Position numbers and translations under genes: made by a program
Notes under the pieces: model-generated
The model's database searches: none
What the model was told of the DNA's origin: nothing
The model's input: only the letters and a program-made list of their open reading frames with translations
Shown: positions 17,462-27,250 of the stretch, piece after piece
Layout: every line of letters starts with the position of its first letter
Position numbering within the stretch: the first letter of the stretch is position 1
Assembly: GCA_947498155.1 (NCBI GenBank)
Contig: CANMJD010000002.1
Location: 1-64,000, forward strand
Origin: an uncultured Pseudoruegeria sp.
Lineage (GTDB): Bacteria > Pseudomonadota > Alphaproteobacteria > Rhodobacterales > Rhodobacteraceae
Length of the DNA: 64,000 nt
Direction: 5' to 3'

Positions 17462-18682
17462 TTATCCGCCGAAGTCATCCAACATGATGTCTTCGCGATC
17501 AACACCGAGATCAAGCAGCATGTTGATCACGGATTGGTTCATGATGGGCGGACCACACATGTAATATTCGCAATCTTCCGGTGCCGGATGATTCTTAAGA
17601 TATTCTTCGAACAGGACGTTATGGATAAAGCCGGTATAGCCCTTCCAGTCGTCTTCGGGCATCGCATCGGATAGCGCAACGTGCCATTCGAAATTCTCGT
17701 TCTCGGCATCCAGCATGTCAAAATCTTCGACATAGAACATCTCGCGCTTGGAGCGCGCGCCATACCAAAAGGAAATCTTCCGTTTGCTACTAATACGACG
17801 AAGCTGATCGAAAATATGGCTGCGCATCGGGGCCATGCCCGCACCACCGCCAACAAAGATCATTTCTTTTTCCGTATCACGGGCAAAGAATTCGCCAAAT
17901 GGCCCAGAGATCGTAACCTCATCACCGGCTTTCAGATTAAAGATGTAAGACGACATCTGACCGGCTGGAATACCTTCGGACCCCGGAGGTGGCGAGGCGA
18001 TCCGCACATTCAGCATCACGATGCCTTTTTCGTCCGGATAGTTCGCCATCGAATAAGCACGCTCGATGGATTCATCGACTTTGGAATTCACATCCCAAAT
18101 CTTAAAGCGATCCCAATCCTCATGGTATTCTTCATCAACGTCGAATTCTTTGTAGGACAAAGCATAGGGTGGGCATTCGATCTGGATGTAGCCACCGGCG
18201 CGGAATTTCACATCCTCACCTTCAGGCAGTTCCAGCACCAGCTCTTTGATGAAAGTGGCCACGTTGTCGTTTGAACGGACCTTACAGCGCCACTTCTTAA
18301 CGCCAAATACCTCTTCGGGGACTTCGACGTCCATGTCCTGTTTGACGGCAACCTGACAGGACAGCCGATCCCCGCAGGACGCTTCGCGCTTGGTGATATG
18401 GCTTTCTTCGGTTGGCAGGATAGACCCACCACCAGAGTGGATTTTCACCCGACATTGCGCACAGGTACCGCCCCCGCCACACGCCGAAGGCACAAACAGC
18501 TTTTCAGCCGCCAAGGTCTGCAGCAGTTTTCCACCTGCAGGCACGGAAATGGTTTTTTCGCCGTTGATGGTGATGTTGACGTTACCTGTCGACACCAACC
18601 GCGAGCGCGCAAACATGATCACGCTGACCAAGGCCAGAACGATCAGGGTAAAGAGCAGAACGCCTAGTGTAAAAGTTTCCAT
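17462..18682 (-). CDS. nqrF: Na+-translocating NADH:quinone reductase subunit F
   Basis: A 406-residue NADH-oxidising subunit, last gene of the operon. It has one N-terminal transmembrane helix (about 5-25), a 2Fe-2S ferredoxin domain (Cys68, Cys74, Cys77, Cys109), then an FAD/NADH reductase domain with [11 protein letters not shown] (FAD) and [12 protein letters not shown] (nucleotide). The C-terminus ends with the family's DDFGG. Electrons enter here from NADH and pass to the NqrD/E iron centre and the flavins. It starts 10 bases after nqrE. Confidence 0.97.
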   Translation of the reverse strand: METFTLGVLLFTLIVLALVSVIMFARSRLVSTGNVNITINGEKTISVPAGGKLLQTLAAEKLFVPSACGGGGTCAQCRVKIHSGGGSILPTEESHITKREASCGDRLSCQVAVKQDMDVEVPEEVFGVKKWRCKVRSNDNVATFIKELVLELPEGEDVKFRAGGYIQIECPPYALSYKEFDVDEEYHEDWDRFKIWDVNSKVDESIERAYSMANYPDEKGIVMLNVRIASPPPGSEGIPAGQMSSYIFNLKAGDEVTISGPFGEFFARDTEKEMIFVGGGAGMAPMRSHIFDQLRRISSKRKISFWYGARSKREMFYVEDFDMLDAENENFEWHVALSDAMPEDDWKGYTGFIHNVLFEEYLKNHPAPEDCEYYMCGPPIMNQSVINMLLDLGVDREDIMLDDFGG

Positions 18683-18692
18683 TTCCGCCCCC

Positions 18693-19301
18693 TTAAAGTT
18701 TCACGCCGGAGAAGGACATAAAGCCCATCGCCATCAGGCCAGCCGTAATAAAGGTAATACCAAGCCCCTGAAGCCCATCCGGAATATCAGAATATTTCAG
18801 CTTTTCGCGCACCCCGGCCATGGCCGTAATCGCCAGCGCCCAGCCAAAGCCGGAAGACAGACCATAGGTCGTTGCTTCGGCAAAACCGTAATCACGCTCC
18901 ACCATGAACAGCGAGCCGCCCAGAATGGCGCAGTTCACTGTGATCAGCGGCAGGAAAATCCCCAGCGCGTTATAGAGTGGCGGGAAATACTTATCCAAGA
19001 TCATCTCAAGGATTTGCACCATTGCCGCAATCACCCCGATATAAGAAATCAGACCAAGGAAGGTCAGATCAACATCGGGAAAACCAGCCCAGGCCAAAGC
19101 ACCGGGCTTTAGCAGATAGGTCAGGATCAGGTTGTTGGCCGGCACCGTAATGGTTTGCACCAGCATCACCGAAATCCCGAGACCCAAGGCGGTCGAGATT
19201 TTTTTCGAAACCGCAATGAAGGTACACATGCCCAGAAAGAACGACAGGGCAAGGTTTTCAACAAAGATGGCCTTTACGGCCAGGGAAAGAAGACCTTCCA
19301 T
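18693..19301 (-). CDS. nqrE: Na+-NQR subunit E
   Basis: A 202-residue integral membrane subunit with about six helices. Paired with NqrD in inverted topology, it holds the intramembrane iron centre; the cysteine in [11 protein letters not shown] (first helix) and that in VNCAILGG match the expected ligand regions. Its ATG overlaps the nqrD stop by one base, showing coupled translation. Confidence 0.96.
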   Translation of the reverse strand: MEGLLSLAVKAIFVENLALSFFLGMCTFIAVSKKISTALGLGISVMLVQTITVPANNLILTYLLKPGALAWAGFPDVDLTFLGLISYIGVIAAMVQILEMILDKYFPPLYNALGIFLPLITVNCAILGGSLFMVERDYGFAEATTYGLSSGFGWALAITAMAGVREKLKYSDIPDGLQGLGITFITAGLMAMGFMSFSGVKL

Positions 19302-19954
19302 CAGTGCGCCTCCGCCGATTGAATTTTATACTCGCGCTCTTCGACCTGTGCAGGTTTCCAAGTACGGAAGCCCCAGATCAAAAGACCGATGATGAAGAAA
19401 GCCGACGGCGGCAGCAAAAGCATACCGTTTGGCACGTACCAGCCACCGTTGTTGACGGTTGGCAGAATGGTAAAGCCCAGCAAGCTGCCAGAACCGAACA
19501 ATTCGCGGATGATCCCCACCAGAATAAGGATCAGGCCGTAGCCCAGCCCGTTGCCGATGCCGTCAATGAAAGAAGCAACCGGCGGGTTTTTCATCGCAAA
19601 GGCTTCGGCGCGGCCCATAACGATACAGTTGGTAATGATCAGACCAACAAATACCGACAGGGTTTTAGACACCTGAAAGGCATAGGCCTTGAGCACCTGA
19701 TCCACGAGGATCACCAAGGAAGCGATGATGACCATCTGCACAATGATCCGGATCGAATTCGGGATCTGGTTGCGCAGGATCGAGATGAAAAAGCTGGCAA
19801 ATGCGGTCACGAAAGTCACCGCCAAGGTCATGACCAAAGCCACCTGCAAAGAGGAGGTCACCGCAAGCGCGGAACAGATGCCCAGAACCTGAAGCGTGAT
19901 CGGGTTGTTGTCGACCAATGGATCAACAAGGAGTTCTTTTCTGGTCTGTGCCAT
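19301..19954 (-). CDS. nqrD: Na+-NQR subunit D
   Basis: A 217-residue, six-helix membrane subunit. Cysteines in the helices ([10 protein letters not shown] and [13 protein letters not shown]) correspond to the family's intramembrane iron ligands. It overlaps nqrC and nqrE by one base each. The charged C-terminal tail (about 200-217) faces the cytoplasm in family models. Confidence 0.96.
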   Translation of the reverse strand: MAQTRKELLVDPLVDNNPITLQVLGICSALAVTSSLQVALVMTLAVTFVTAFASFFISILRNQIPNSIRIIVQMVIIASLVILVDQVLKAYAFQVSKTLSVFVGLIITNCIVMGRAEAFAMKNPPVASFIDGIGNGLGYGLILILVGIIRELFGSGSLLGFTILPTVNNGGWYVPNGMLLLPPSAFFIIGLLIWGFRTWKPAQVEEREYKIQSAEAH

Positions 19955-20763
19955 TATAATTCTCCTTCTTTCAAGCTCTCAAGGAAGGGCGCGAATCCGG
20001 CCTCTCCCATCCAGAAACGCACAAGGTTATCAACGCCAACCGAGGTTAGGGTCGCACCGGCCAAAGCATCAATATGATGGTCCTCATGGCCTGTGCCCTT
20101 GGCCACAGTGATCTGAAGCTCACCGCTTTCGTCGCGCAGTTTCTTACCATTCCACATAGCTTTCCAGCGCGGGTTATCGACTTCAGCGCCCAAACCGGGG
20201 GTTTCGGCATGCTCATAGAACTGCAACCCGAAGATGTCGTTGCCGTTTTCTTCCAAGGCGATAAAGCCATAGAGCGTGGACCACAGACCGTAGCCGTAGA
20301 TCGGCAGGATCACCTTATCCAGATTACCCGCGTCATCATTCAGCAGATAGACCGTGGCATATTTGGTCTGGCGACCGATGCCCGCCGGATCATCGCTTAG
20401 CGAGATGCTCAGCGCTGGGTCAGAGGCGGCGGCGCGATCATCAAAGCTCGCGGCGTCGAATTCGTCGGTGAAAGTACCGCTCTCCAATTCAACAATCCGC
20501 GGTTCAAAAGCTGCAAAAGCTTCGGCGATGTCGACACCGGGTTCATATTTGCCGGCGACCTGCAGAATATTGACCTGCTTATCCTTCAGCTTGTTGGCCT
20601 CTTGGATCGGACGCAGGTTAACGGCAGCGGTTGCCACAACCATCGAGCAGAACAGGCACAAGACCACTGCCACGATGATGGTTTTGCCCGGGCTATCAGG
20701 CGAGGCGGCAAGGAAACGACCCAGCGCGCCTTTGGGTTCTGTATTGGGCTCTTGCTCAGACAT
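19954..20763 (-). CDS. nqrC: Na+-NQR subunit C, covalent FMN carrier
   Basis: A 269-residue subunit with one N-terminal membrane helix (about 28-48) and a large periplasmic domain. The flavinylation motif D-A-L-A-G-A-T is at 232-238, Thr238 being the FMN-bearing residue; the more common SGAT reads AGAT here, still within the ApbE recognition pattern. The start at 20763 overlaps the nqrB stop by 8 bases; an upstream ATG at 20802 would lie inside nqrB and adds an untypical extension. Confidence 0.95.
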   Translation of the reverse strand: MSEQEPNTEPKGALGRFLAASPDSPGKTIIVAVVLCLFCSMVVATAAVNLRPIQEANKLKDKQVNILQVAGKYEPGVDIAEAFAAFEPRIVELESGTFTDEFDAASFDDRAAASDPALSISLSDDPAGIGRQTKYATVYLLNDDAGNLDKVILPIYGYGLWSTLYGFIALEENGNDIFGLQFYEHAETPGLGAEVDNPRWKAMWNGKKLRDESGELQITVAKGTGHEDHHIDALAGATLTSVGVDNLVRFWMGEAGFAPFLESLKEGEL

Positions 20764-21961
20764 TGCGCTTTGCCCTCCGGCTGATGTTCGCCCGCACGAC
20801 AAAATAGTCGATCAGCGGCGCGAAGATATTTGCAAACAAGATCGCCAGCATCATCCCTTCGGGGAAGGCCGGGTTGATCACACGGATCATCACCACCATG
20901 AAGCCAATAAGCGCCCCGTAGATATAGCGGCCCAGATTGGTGTGGCTGGCGGAAACGGGTTCGGTCACCATGAAGGCCAGACCAAAGGCATAACCGCCCA
21001 GCACAAAGTGCCAGTACCACGGCATCGCAAACATCGGGTTGCTGTCACTGCCAATCAGGTTCAGCAGCAGCGAAAAGCCGATCATACCGCCCATGCAGCC
21101 CACAACCAACCGCCAGTTGGCAATACGGGTGATCAGCAGGAAGGCCAGACCGATCATCGCGGCCAACGCGCTGGTTTCGCCCAAAGAGCCTTGGATTGTG
21201 CCAAAGAAAGCGTCCCACCATGTGATGCCATAGCCTGCCAATGACTGAACGCCCTCGGCCGCAGAAACACCCAACGCGGTCGCGCCGGAAAAGCCGTCAA
21301 CCGGTGTCCAGATGCTGTCGCCAGACATATTCGCCGGATAGGCAAAATACAGGAAAGCCCGCCCTGTCAGCGCAGGGTTCAGGAAGTTTTTACCTGTTCC
21401 GCCAAAGACTTCTTTGCCAAGCACAACCCCAAAGCTGATGCCGAGCGCAACCTGCCAAAGCGGGGTCGAGGCCGGTACGATCAACACATAAAGCATCGAG
21501 GTTACAAGAAAGCCTTCGTTGACCTCATGGCCGCGCACGGTGGCAAACAGCACTTCCCACAGACCACCGACGATCAGCGTCGTCAGATAGATCGGCACGA
21601 AATACAAAAAGCCATGCACCATGTTGGACACCAGACCTGGCTCTAATGAGAAGCCCAGCGCCTGCATAACCGCCACGCGCCAGCCGGTCTGGCTGCCTTC
21701 GCCAAGTGCGGTCAATGCGGTGTTGGTTTGGAGGCCGGTATTATACAGCGCCATCAGAATACAAGGGATCGTGGCGATGACCACGTAGGTCATGATCCGC
21801 TTCATATCGACAAAGCTCCGCGCATGTGGCGCGGCTTTGGTCACTGTTTTCGGGGTATACAGGAGCGATTCCACCATTTCGTAAACGGGAAAATACTTTT
21901 CGTATTTACCACCTTTTTCGAAATTAGGTTCGATCCGGTCGAAGAAACTGCGCAATCCCAT
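20756..21961 (-). CDS. nqrB: Na+-NQR subunit B, sodium-channel and FMN subunit
   Basis: A 401-residue polytopic membrane protein with the amphipathic N-terminal segment typical of NqrB. The covalent FMN site is D-G-F-S-G-A-T (222-228, Thr228). Riboflavin and Na+ pathways in the family are built by its helices. It follows nqrA after 3 bases. Length and motif order are normal. Confidence 0.96.
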   Translation of the reverse strand: MGLRSFFDRIEPNFEKGGKYEKYFPVYEMVESLLYTPKTVTKAAPHARSFVDMKRIMTYVVIATIPCILMALYNTGLQTNTALTALGEGSQTGWRVAVMQALGFSLEPGLVSNMVHGFLYFVPIYLTTLIVGGLWEVLFATVRGHEVNEGFLVTSMLYVLIVPASTPLWQVALGISFGVVLGKEVFGGTGKNFLNPALTGRAFLYFAYPANMSGDSIWTPVDGFSGATALGVSAAEGVQSLAGYGITWWDAFFGTIQGSLGETSALAAMIGLAFLLITRIANWRLVVGCMGGMIGFSLLLNLIGSDSNPMFAMPWYWHFVLGGYAFGLAFMVTEPVSASHTNLGRYIYGALIGFMVVMIRVINPAFPEGMMLAILFANIFAPLIDYFVVRANISRRAKRNV

Positions 21962-21964
21962 GGG

Positions 21965-23317
21965 TTAGCCTTCCTTCTCGATCTTCTGAAGGCTTGCGCG
22001 TAGCGCTTCGCCATATTCATATTTAGCCGGACAAGCAAAAGTGCACAGCGCGAGGTCTTCCTCGGCCAGCTCCAATGCGCCCAACGCTTGAGCGGTATCT
22101 GTATCCATCACCAACAAGGCGCGCAGAAGCTGAGTTGGCAGAAAATCCTGCGGCATCAGGGTTTCAAACACCCCCGTTGGCACCATCGCCCGACGACCGC
22201 CATTCAGGTTGGACGTCAGATTGAACAGTTTGCTTTTGGACATCGCAGAGGCCAGAACCGGCATCACAGCAAATTTATTCGGCTGCGGCAAAATCCAACC
22301 AAAGGTCAGCTGGTCTGTGTCTTCTTTGATCAGGGTCACCTGACGGGCATAGCGCCCCAGATAGGCAAAGGCCCCTTCGGCCTGACGTCCGGTCAGAACA
22401 GAACCGGAAATCACGCGGCAAGGTTCATCACCAGCGATTTCGCCGTCGGTCAATTCTGTCAGCGACGCGCCAACAGTGGTGCGCAACAAACGCGGATTGA
22501 CCGCCAGCGGCCCCGCAAGTGAAATCACCCGATTGACGTCCAGAAAGCCGGTCAGCATCAGTTTGCCGATGGCAATCACATCCTGATAGCCAATCGTCCA
22601 AACCGGTTTGTCCGATGTCGGCACTGCAAGGAAATGAAGATGTGTGCCAGCAAGGCCCGCTGGGTGCGGCCCGTCAAAGCTGTGAATTTCGACATTTGCC
22701 AAACCGGCGCAGTCAACCTCAGTGCCCGGGGCGGTACAAACGAATGTCACCCCTTCAGTCAGGGTAGAAATCGCCGCAACACCGGCCCGGAACGCCGAAA
22801 GCGATTCACCGATGATTAGCGCGGCGTCTGCCGCCAATGGCTCTGTGTCCATGGCGGTGACCAAAATCGCTGCGGGGCTACCATCAAGCTGGGGCACCTT
22901 GGAATAGGGGCGCGTTGTGAACCCTGTCCAAAGCCCCGAAGCCGCGAGCTTCTCACGCACGATATCTGCTGTGACGCTCTCGGCATTCTCGACCTTGCCA
23001 AAATCTTTACCGGCGGCGCGAATATCATCGACATCAATCACGACGCTTTGCAAAACCCGCCGCGCCCCGCGATTGATCGCGCGCACTTTGCCCCCCGCAG
23101 GCGCAACATACATCACATCGGGATTGTCTTTATGGCAGAACAACGGTGTGCCCCGTTCGACCACATCCCCTTCGCCAATCAACATTTTGGGCTTTAGCCC
23201 GATGAAGTCCTGTCCGATCACCGCAACAGTGGTGGGCGATGGACCATCATGAATCTTCTGGTCCGGCGCCCCTGTAATGGGCAAATCAAGACCGCGTTTT
23301 AATACAAACTCTGACAT
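21965..23317 (-). CDS. nqrA: Na+-NQR subunit A
   Basis: A 450-residue soluble subunit on the cytoplasmic side, first gene of the operon, beginning MSEFVLKRGLDLPITG as is typical. The family shares ancestry with Complex I NuoF/RnfC and is implicated in quinone binding. The start at 23317 has a GAGG site close upstream; a 30-codon upstream extension has no counterpart and is rejected. A 22-base near-perfect palindrome lies immediately before the ribosome binding site. Confidence 0.96.
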   Translation of the reverse strand: MSEFVLKRGLDLPITGAPDQKIHDGPSPTTVAVIGQDFIGLKPKMLIGEGDVVERGTPLFCHKDNPDVMYVAPAGGKVRAINRGARRVLQSVVIDVDDIRAAGKDFGKVENAESVTADIVREKLAASGLWTGFTTRPYSKVPQLDGSPAAILVTAMDTEPLAADAALIIGESLSAFRAGVAAISTLTEGVTFVCTAPGTEVDCAGLANVEIHSFDGPHPAGLAGTHLHFLAVPTSDKPVWTIGYQDVIAIGKLMLTGFLDVNRVISLAGPLAVNPRLLRTTVGASLTELTDGEIAGDEPCRVISGSVLTGRQAEGAFAYLGRYARQVTLIKEDTDQLTFGWILPQPNKFAVMPVLASAMSKSKLFNLTSNLNGGRRAMVPTGVFETLMPQDFLPTQLLRALLVMDTDTAQALGALELAEEDLALCTFACPAKYEYGEALRASLQKIEKEG

Positions 23318-23326
23318 GGGCCTCGG

Positions 23327-23348
23327 CTGTTTAAGGCACCTAAAACAG
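23327..23348. promoter_or_regulatory. Palindrome at the nqrA 5' end
   Basis: A 22-base inverted repeat with arms CTGTTTAAGG and CCTAAAACAG (9 of 10 positions pair; 2-base centre), ending 9 bases before the nqrA start codon. It may be an operator or, in RNA, a hairpin next to the ribosome binding site. No regulator is identified. Confidence 0.4.
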
Positions 23349-23595
23349 GCGCGTCGTGCTCTGGATGCCGAAGCATCCTCGAATCTGTGTTGCTCCGAAG
23401 GATACACAATCCGTCGAAACTTTCGCCTGTTCTATTGATCCAATGCTGCAAGAGCAACATTTACTAACGCCCAAAAGGCACCAAATCTTGCTGTTTGGTG
23501 GGGGCTTAATGTCTCACCCGCAATTGATTGACAGATAAACGGCACCGTGAAAAACACACGCGAACGATTTCAAATGGCCGGATGGACCTTGTTTG

Positions 23596-24618
23596 ATGCG
23601 CTTAATCGCTGCTTTTTTCACAACTTTGATGCTCTCGGCTTGCCTGTTTGCCGCCGATGAACCGGAACCCACACGGCTGGTTGGTGAAACGATGGGCACA
23701 ACCTATTCGGTGACGGTGGTCGACTTGCCCGACAGTCTGACAGAAGACGCCCTGCATCAGGAAATTGACGCCACGCTGGCCTTCGTCAACAAACAGATGT
23801 CGAATTGGGACCCAGAGTCCGAAGTCTCGGTCTTCAACGCGACCCGCGCGCTCACACCGCAGCCGATATCACCGGAATTTGCCGAGGTCATGACGGCGGC
23901 CAACAGCATACACCTGAATTCCGGTGGTGTTTTTGATGTCACCCTTGCGCCGCTGATCGATCTTTGGGGGTTCGGACCCAAAAAACCCGGAGAGCCAATT
24001 CCATCGGATGCTGAAATCCTGACCGCCCTGAGCAATGTCGGCCAACTGAGCCTGCTAACCCTGACCGACACACCAAGCCTGCAAAAGGGCAAGCCCGATG
24101 TGTCGGTTAATCTCTCAGCGATTGCCAAAGGCCATGGGGTCGATCGCGTTGCCCGGTTGTTGGAAGAAAAAGGTATTTCCCGCTATCTGGTCGAGATCGG
24201 CGGCGATCTGACCGCCTCTGGCACCAACGCCAAGGGTGAGCCGTGGTCCATCGGCATTGAAAAACCCGATGCCCGTGAACGCACCCTGCAACTGGTGCTG
24301 CCGCTTCAGGATATCGGGCTGGCCACCTCTGGTGACTATCGCAACTATTTCGAAGTCGATGGCATCCGCTACAGCCATATCATCGACCCCAACACCGGAC
24401 GTCCGATCACCCACACTACCGCATCGGTTACGGTGTTGGCCGAGAATGCCATGCTGGCCGATGGTTGGGCGACGGCGATGCTGGCCTTGGGGCACACGCG
24501 GGGTGTTGAAATCGCCAACCGGCTGGAGCTGCCGGTCTATTTCATCTACCGCGCGGGCAACAATTACGTGACCACCGCAAGCAAGGCCTTTGAAAAATAC
24601 GTTTCAGAGTCTAAATAG
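23596..24618 (+). CDS. apbE: ApbE-family FMN transferase lipoprotein
   Basis: A 340-residue periplasmic flavin transferase that attaches FMN to threonine in NqrB and NqrC. The signal ends in lipobox LSAC (Cys16), anchoring it in the membrane. Core blocks visible: GETMGTTYSV, SNWDPESEVS, GGVFDVTLAPLIDLWGFG, SAIAKGHGVD, VEIGGDLTASG and SHIIDPNTG. It is divergent from nqrA across a 280-base region and followed by nqrM, so its cellular role in NQR assembly is well supported by context. A TTG one codon upstream is the alternative start. Confidence 0.95.
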   Translation: MRLIAAFFTTLMLSACLFAADEPEPTRLVGETMGTTYSVTVVDLPDSLTEDALHQEIDATLAFVNKQMSNWDPESEVSVFNATRALTPQPISPEFAEVMTAANSIHLNSGGVFDVTLAPLIDLWGFGPKKPGEPIPSDAEILTALSNVGQLSLLTLTDTPSLQKGKPDVSVNLSAIAKGHGVDRVARLLEEKGISRYLVEIGGDLTASGTNAKGEPWSIGIEKPDARERTLQLVLPLQDIGLATSGDYRNYFEVDGIRYSHIIDPNTGRPITHTTASVTVLAENAMLADGWATAMLALGHTRGVEIANRLELPVYFIYRAGNNYVTTASKAFEKYVSESK

Positions 24619-24644
24619 AAGCTAACAAAACGGGAAACTTTCTG

Positions 24645-24869
24645 ATGGCTACCTTTGTACTTGCGTTTGTTCTGCTGCTTATTGTCGTGACCGGTATGGC
24701 CGTTGGGGTCATGTTCAAAGGGCGCACAATCAAGGGCAGCTGTGGCGGGCTGAATGCTGTTGCCGGTGCAGATAAATGCATTGTCTGCAAAAAGGACATC
24801 GACCCCGACAGCCCGCTGCGCGACAAGCTCGCCTGCAAACGGGCCGGACAAATCGTCAAACAGTTCTAA
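24645..24869 (+). CDS. nqrM: NqrM, Na+-NQR maturation protein (DUF539)
   Basis: A 74-residue protein with one N-terminal transmembrane helix (about 3-23) and four cysteines (Cys33, Cys45, Cys48, Cys64) in the S-C-G-G-L-N, K-C-I-V-C and L-A-C-K settings of the NqrM family. In Vibrio and Klebsiella NqrM is required for functional NQR assembly, apparently for iron delivery to the NqrD/E centre. It sits 26 bases after apbE and is followed by a terminator, forming a two-gene maturation unit. Confidence 0.95.
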   Translation: MATFVLAFVLLLIVVTGMAVGVMFKGRTIKGSCGGLNAVAGADKCIVCKKDIDPDSPLRDKLACKRAGQIVKQF

Positions 24870-24875
24870 ACAAAA

Positions 24876-24900
24876 AAGACGCCGCAAAGGGCGCCTTTTT
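24876..24900 (+). terminator. Intrinsic terminator after nqrM
   Basis: Stem AAGACGCC (24876-24883) with GGCGCCTT (24890-24897; one mismatch), a GCAAAG loop, then a run of five T residues overlapping the stem end. Confidence 0.75.
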
Positions 24901-24950
24901 CATGTTCTTAAATCCGGAGGCCGTTTGAAAACCGCCGCCGGTTTTGTCGT

Positions 24951-26114
24951 TTAGCCCAAGCTTACCCATGCGCTATCGCGCTTTGAGGATCGCACGCAGG
25001 CATCAATAAACTGCACGCCGGACAGCCCATCCTGAACCGTCGGATAGACCACCTCTGCGGGCACAGCCTCGCCTTTGCGCTTGGCGACAATTGCCGCTGC
25101 TGCTTCTGTGTAGATATTGGCAAAGCCTTCCAGATAGCCTTCGGGATGACCGGGCGGGATACGTGTCATGCGGTTGGCATTGTCAGTGCTTCCGGCACCG
25201 GCACGCGTCAACAGACGCTTGGGTTCACCAAAGGGCGTATGCCACAGCTGGTTCGGGTTTTCCTGACCCCATTCCAGACCACCTTTATCGCCGTAAATAC
25301 GCAAGCGCAGCCCGTTTTCATTGCCCGGTGCGACCTGTGAACACCAAAGTGTTCCGCGCGCGCCACCTTCATAGCGCAGCATCACATGAGCGTTGTCATC
25401 GACCTGACGTCCCGGCACAAAGCTTTGAAGATCTGCTGACAGGCTTTCCACCGACAAGCCACTCACAAAGTTCGCAAGGTTAAAAGCATGGGTCCCGATA
25501 TCACCAGTCGCCCCGCCCAACCCGCTTTTGGAAGGATCAACCCGCCATTCGGCTTGTTTGTTCTCGACGACTTCGGTCATCCAGTCCTGTACATATTCCA
25601 CCTGCACCAGACGGATTTTACCCAGATCACCATTGGCGATCATCTCGCGGGCCTGCCGCATCAGCGGATAACCGGTGTAGTTATGGGTCAGAATGAATAG
25701 CGCATCCGCGCTTTCCGCTGCTTTTACCAGTTTCTTGGCATCCCCCAAAGTGGACGTCAGCGGTTTGTCACAAATGACGTGGATACCGCGCTTTAGAAAC
25801 TCGCGCGCGGCGGCATAGTGCACATGGTTCGGGGTGACGATGGCCACGGCCTCGATCCCGTTTTTGAGCCGCGCTTCGCGGATCGCCATAGCTTTGTAAT
25901 CATTATAAATGCGGTCGTCATCCAAGCCCAAAGCCTGTCCGGATTCTTGTGCTTTTTCGGGAGTCGAAGACAGGGCTCCGGCCACAAGTTGGTATTTCCC
26001 GTCCAGACGGGCTGCCATCCGGTGTACACCACCGATAAAGGCGTCTTTACCGCCGCCGACCATGCCCAACCGGACCGGTCCGTCCAACGATTCATTGCGT
26101 CCTGTTATTGCCAT
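24951..26114 (-). CDS. Gfo/Idh/MocA-family dehydrogenase
   Basis: A 387-residue NAD(P)-dependent oxidoreductase. The N-terminal Rossmann fold begins LGMVGGGKDAFIGGVHR, and ICDKPLT near residue 115 carries the family's catalytic lysine (usually EKP). The C-terminal domain holds GGATGDIGTHAFNLA with the conserved Asp and His. It is the last gene of the ABC-importer cluster, 90 bases after the binding protein, so it probably oxidises the imported sugar or polyol. The precise substrate cannot be read. Confidence 0.9.
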   Translation of the reverse strand: MAITGRNESLDGPVRLGMVGGGKDAFIGGVHRMAARLDGKYQLVAGALSSTPEKAQESGQALGLDDDRIYNDYKAMAIREARLKNGIEAVAIVTPNHVHYAAAREFLKRGIHVICDKPLTSTLGDAKKLVKAAESADALFILTHNYTGYPLMRQAREMIANGDLGKIRLVQVEYVQDWMTEVVENKQAEWRVDPSKSGLGGATGDIGTHAFNLANFVSGLSVESLSADLQSFVPGRQVDDNAHVMLRYEGGARGTLWCSQVAPGNENGLRLRIYGDKGGLEWGQENPNQLWHTPFGEPKRLLTRAGAGSTDNANRMTRIPPGHPEGYLEGFANIYTEAAAAIVAKRKGEAVPAEVVYPTVQDGLSGVQFIDACVRSSKRDSAWVSLG

Positions 26115-26204
26115 TCCCCTGCCTCCTTGAATCAGTCAATCTCTTCATAGCGAAACGCGGCGGGCTTTGGGAGGGGCCCGCCGCGATCAATCCCTATTAC
26201 CGCT

Positions 26205-27158
26205 TTAGAACGGCGAGTCAGGGAAGTAAAAGGACTCCGCATTCTCGGGTGTGATCAATGTCGCGCCAAGAATATAACGACCAGCAACCGGACCATTTGA
26301 TTTAAACGCAGCCACAGTCACATCCATCGCTGTTGCGATCATCGAAGGCGGATACAGTACATCAACAGGGATCAACTCATCGCCATCCATGATCGATTTG
26401 ATGGTTTCTTTCATGCCAGCACCGCCAACAACAAACATGCCGTCGCCATCGCGACCCGCCTGTTTCAACGCCGCAACAACACCGATTGCGATGTCATCAT
26501 CCTGCGCCCAGACCGCGTCGATATCGGGGAAGCGCGACAGGAAATCCTGCATAACTTCAAAGCCGTCATCGCGGTTCCAGTTGGCGTGTTTGTGATCCAG
26601 AACATTCACACCGGAGCCTTCCATTTCGGCCATGAACGCGTCGAAACGCTCATTGTCGATCAGGGTTGGAATGCCGCGAAGAATGACGATATTATCGCCT
26701 TCTTTCAGGCGGGTCTTCATGTATTGCGCGCTCACGCGGCCAAGTTCGGGGTTGTTCCCCGCCACATAGATATCTTCGATACCCGGCTGGCTCAGGCCAC
26801 GGTCCACCACCGTAATCAGCGCGCCTGATTTCTTGACGTTCAGAACCGGATCGGTCAGTGGCTCGGATTCAAAGGGCAGTACCACAAGCGCGTCGATCTG
26901 GTGCACAGAGACAAGATCCTCGAGCGCTGAAGCTTGCGATGCCGGATCAGGTGAGTTCACCAGCACAAGGTCAACATCAGGGTACAGTGCCTCCAGACGC
27001 TTTTCGGCCTGTTCCGCATGCCAGTTCATCCCGGATGCCCACGCGTGGGTTGGTGTTGGATAGCTCACGCCGATGGTGATATCTGCCGCCGCTGCCGCTG
27101 TCGTCAGGCCCATCGCCCCCGCAAGCGCCAAAGCACTAATATTAAATAATTTAGTCAT
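26205..27158 (-). CDS. Sugar-type ABC transporter periplasmic binding protein
   Basis: A 317-residue binding protein of the ribose/galactose class (type I fold). It has a cleavable signal peptide (MTKLFNISALALAGAMGL to the A-A-A-D junction, about residue 24). Typical blocks include GVSYPTPTHAWASGMNW, IDALVVLPFES and WAQDDDIAIGVVAALK. The GGAGGAGG site directly precedes the ATG at 27158; a longer in-frame ORF from 27488 runs back into the permease gene and is a shadow. Ligand unknown. Confidence 0.92.
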   Translation of the reverse strand: MTKLFNISALALAGAMGLTTAAAAADITIGVSYPTPTHAWASGMNWHAEQAEKRLEALYPDVDLVLVNSPDPASQASALEDLVSVHQIDALVVLPFESEPLTDPVLNVKKSGALITVVDRGLSQPGIEDIYVAGNNPELGRVSAQYMKTRLKEGDNIVILRGIPTLIDNERFDAFMAEMEGSGVNVLDHKHANWNRDDGFEVMQDFLSRFPDIDAVWAQDDDIAIGVVAALKQAGRDGDGMFVVGGAGMKETIKSIMDGDELIPVDVLYPPSMIATAMDVTVAAFKSNGPVAGRYILGATLITPENAESFYFPDSPF

Positions 27159-27250
27159 AGTTCCTCCTCCTTGGATGTGGACACCCATTGGTTGGGTTTG
27201 CCCGTTTTTCCACGCCGAAGCTCCTCCCCCGGTTTCGTGGAAATTTGCGA

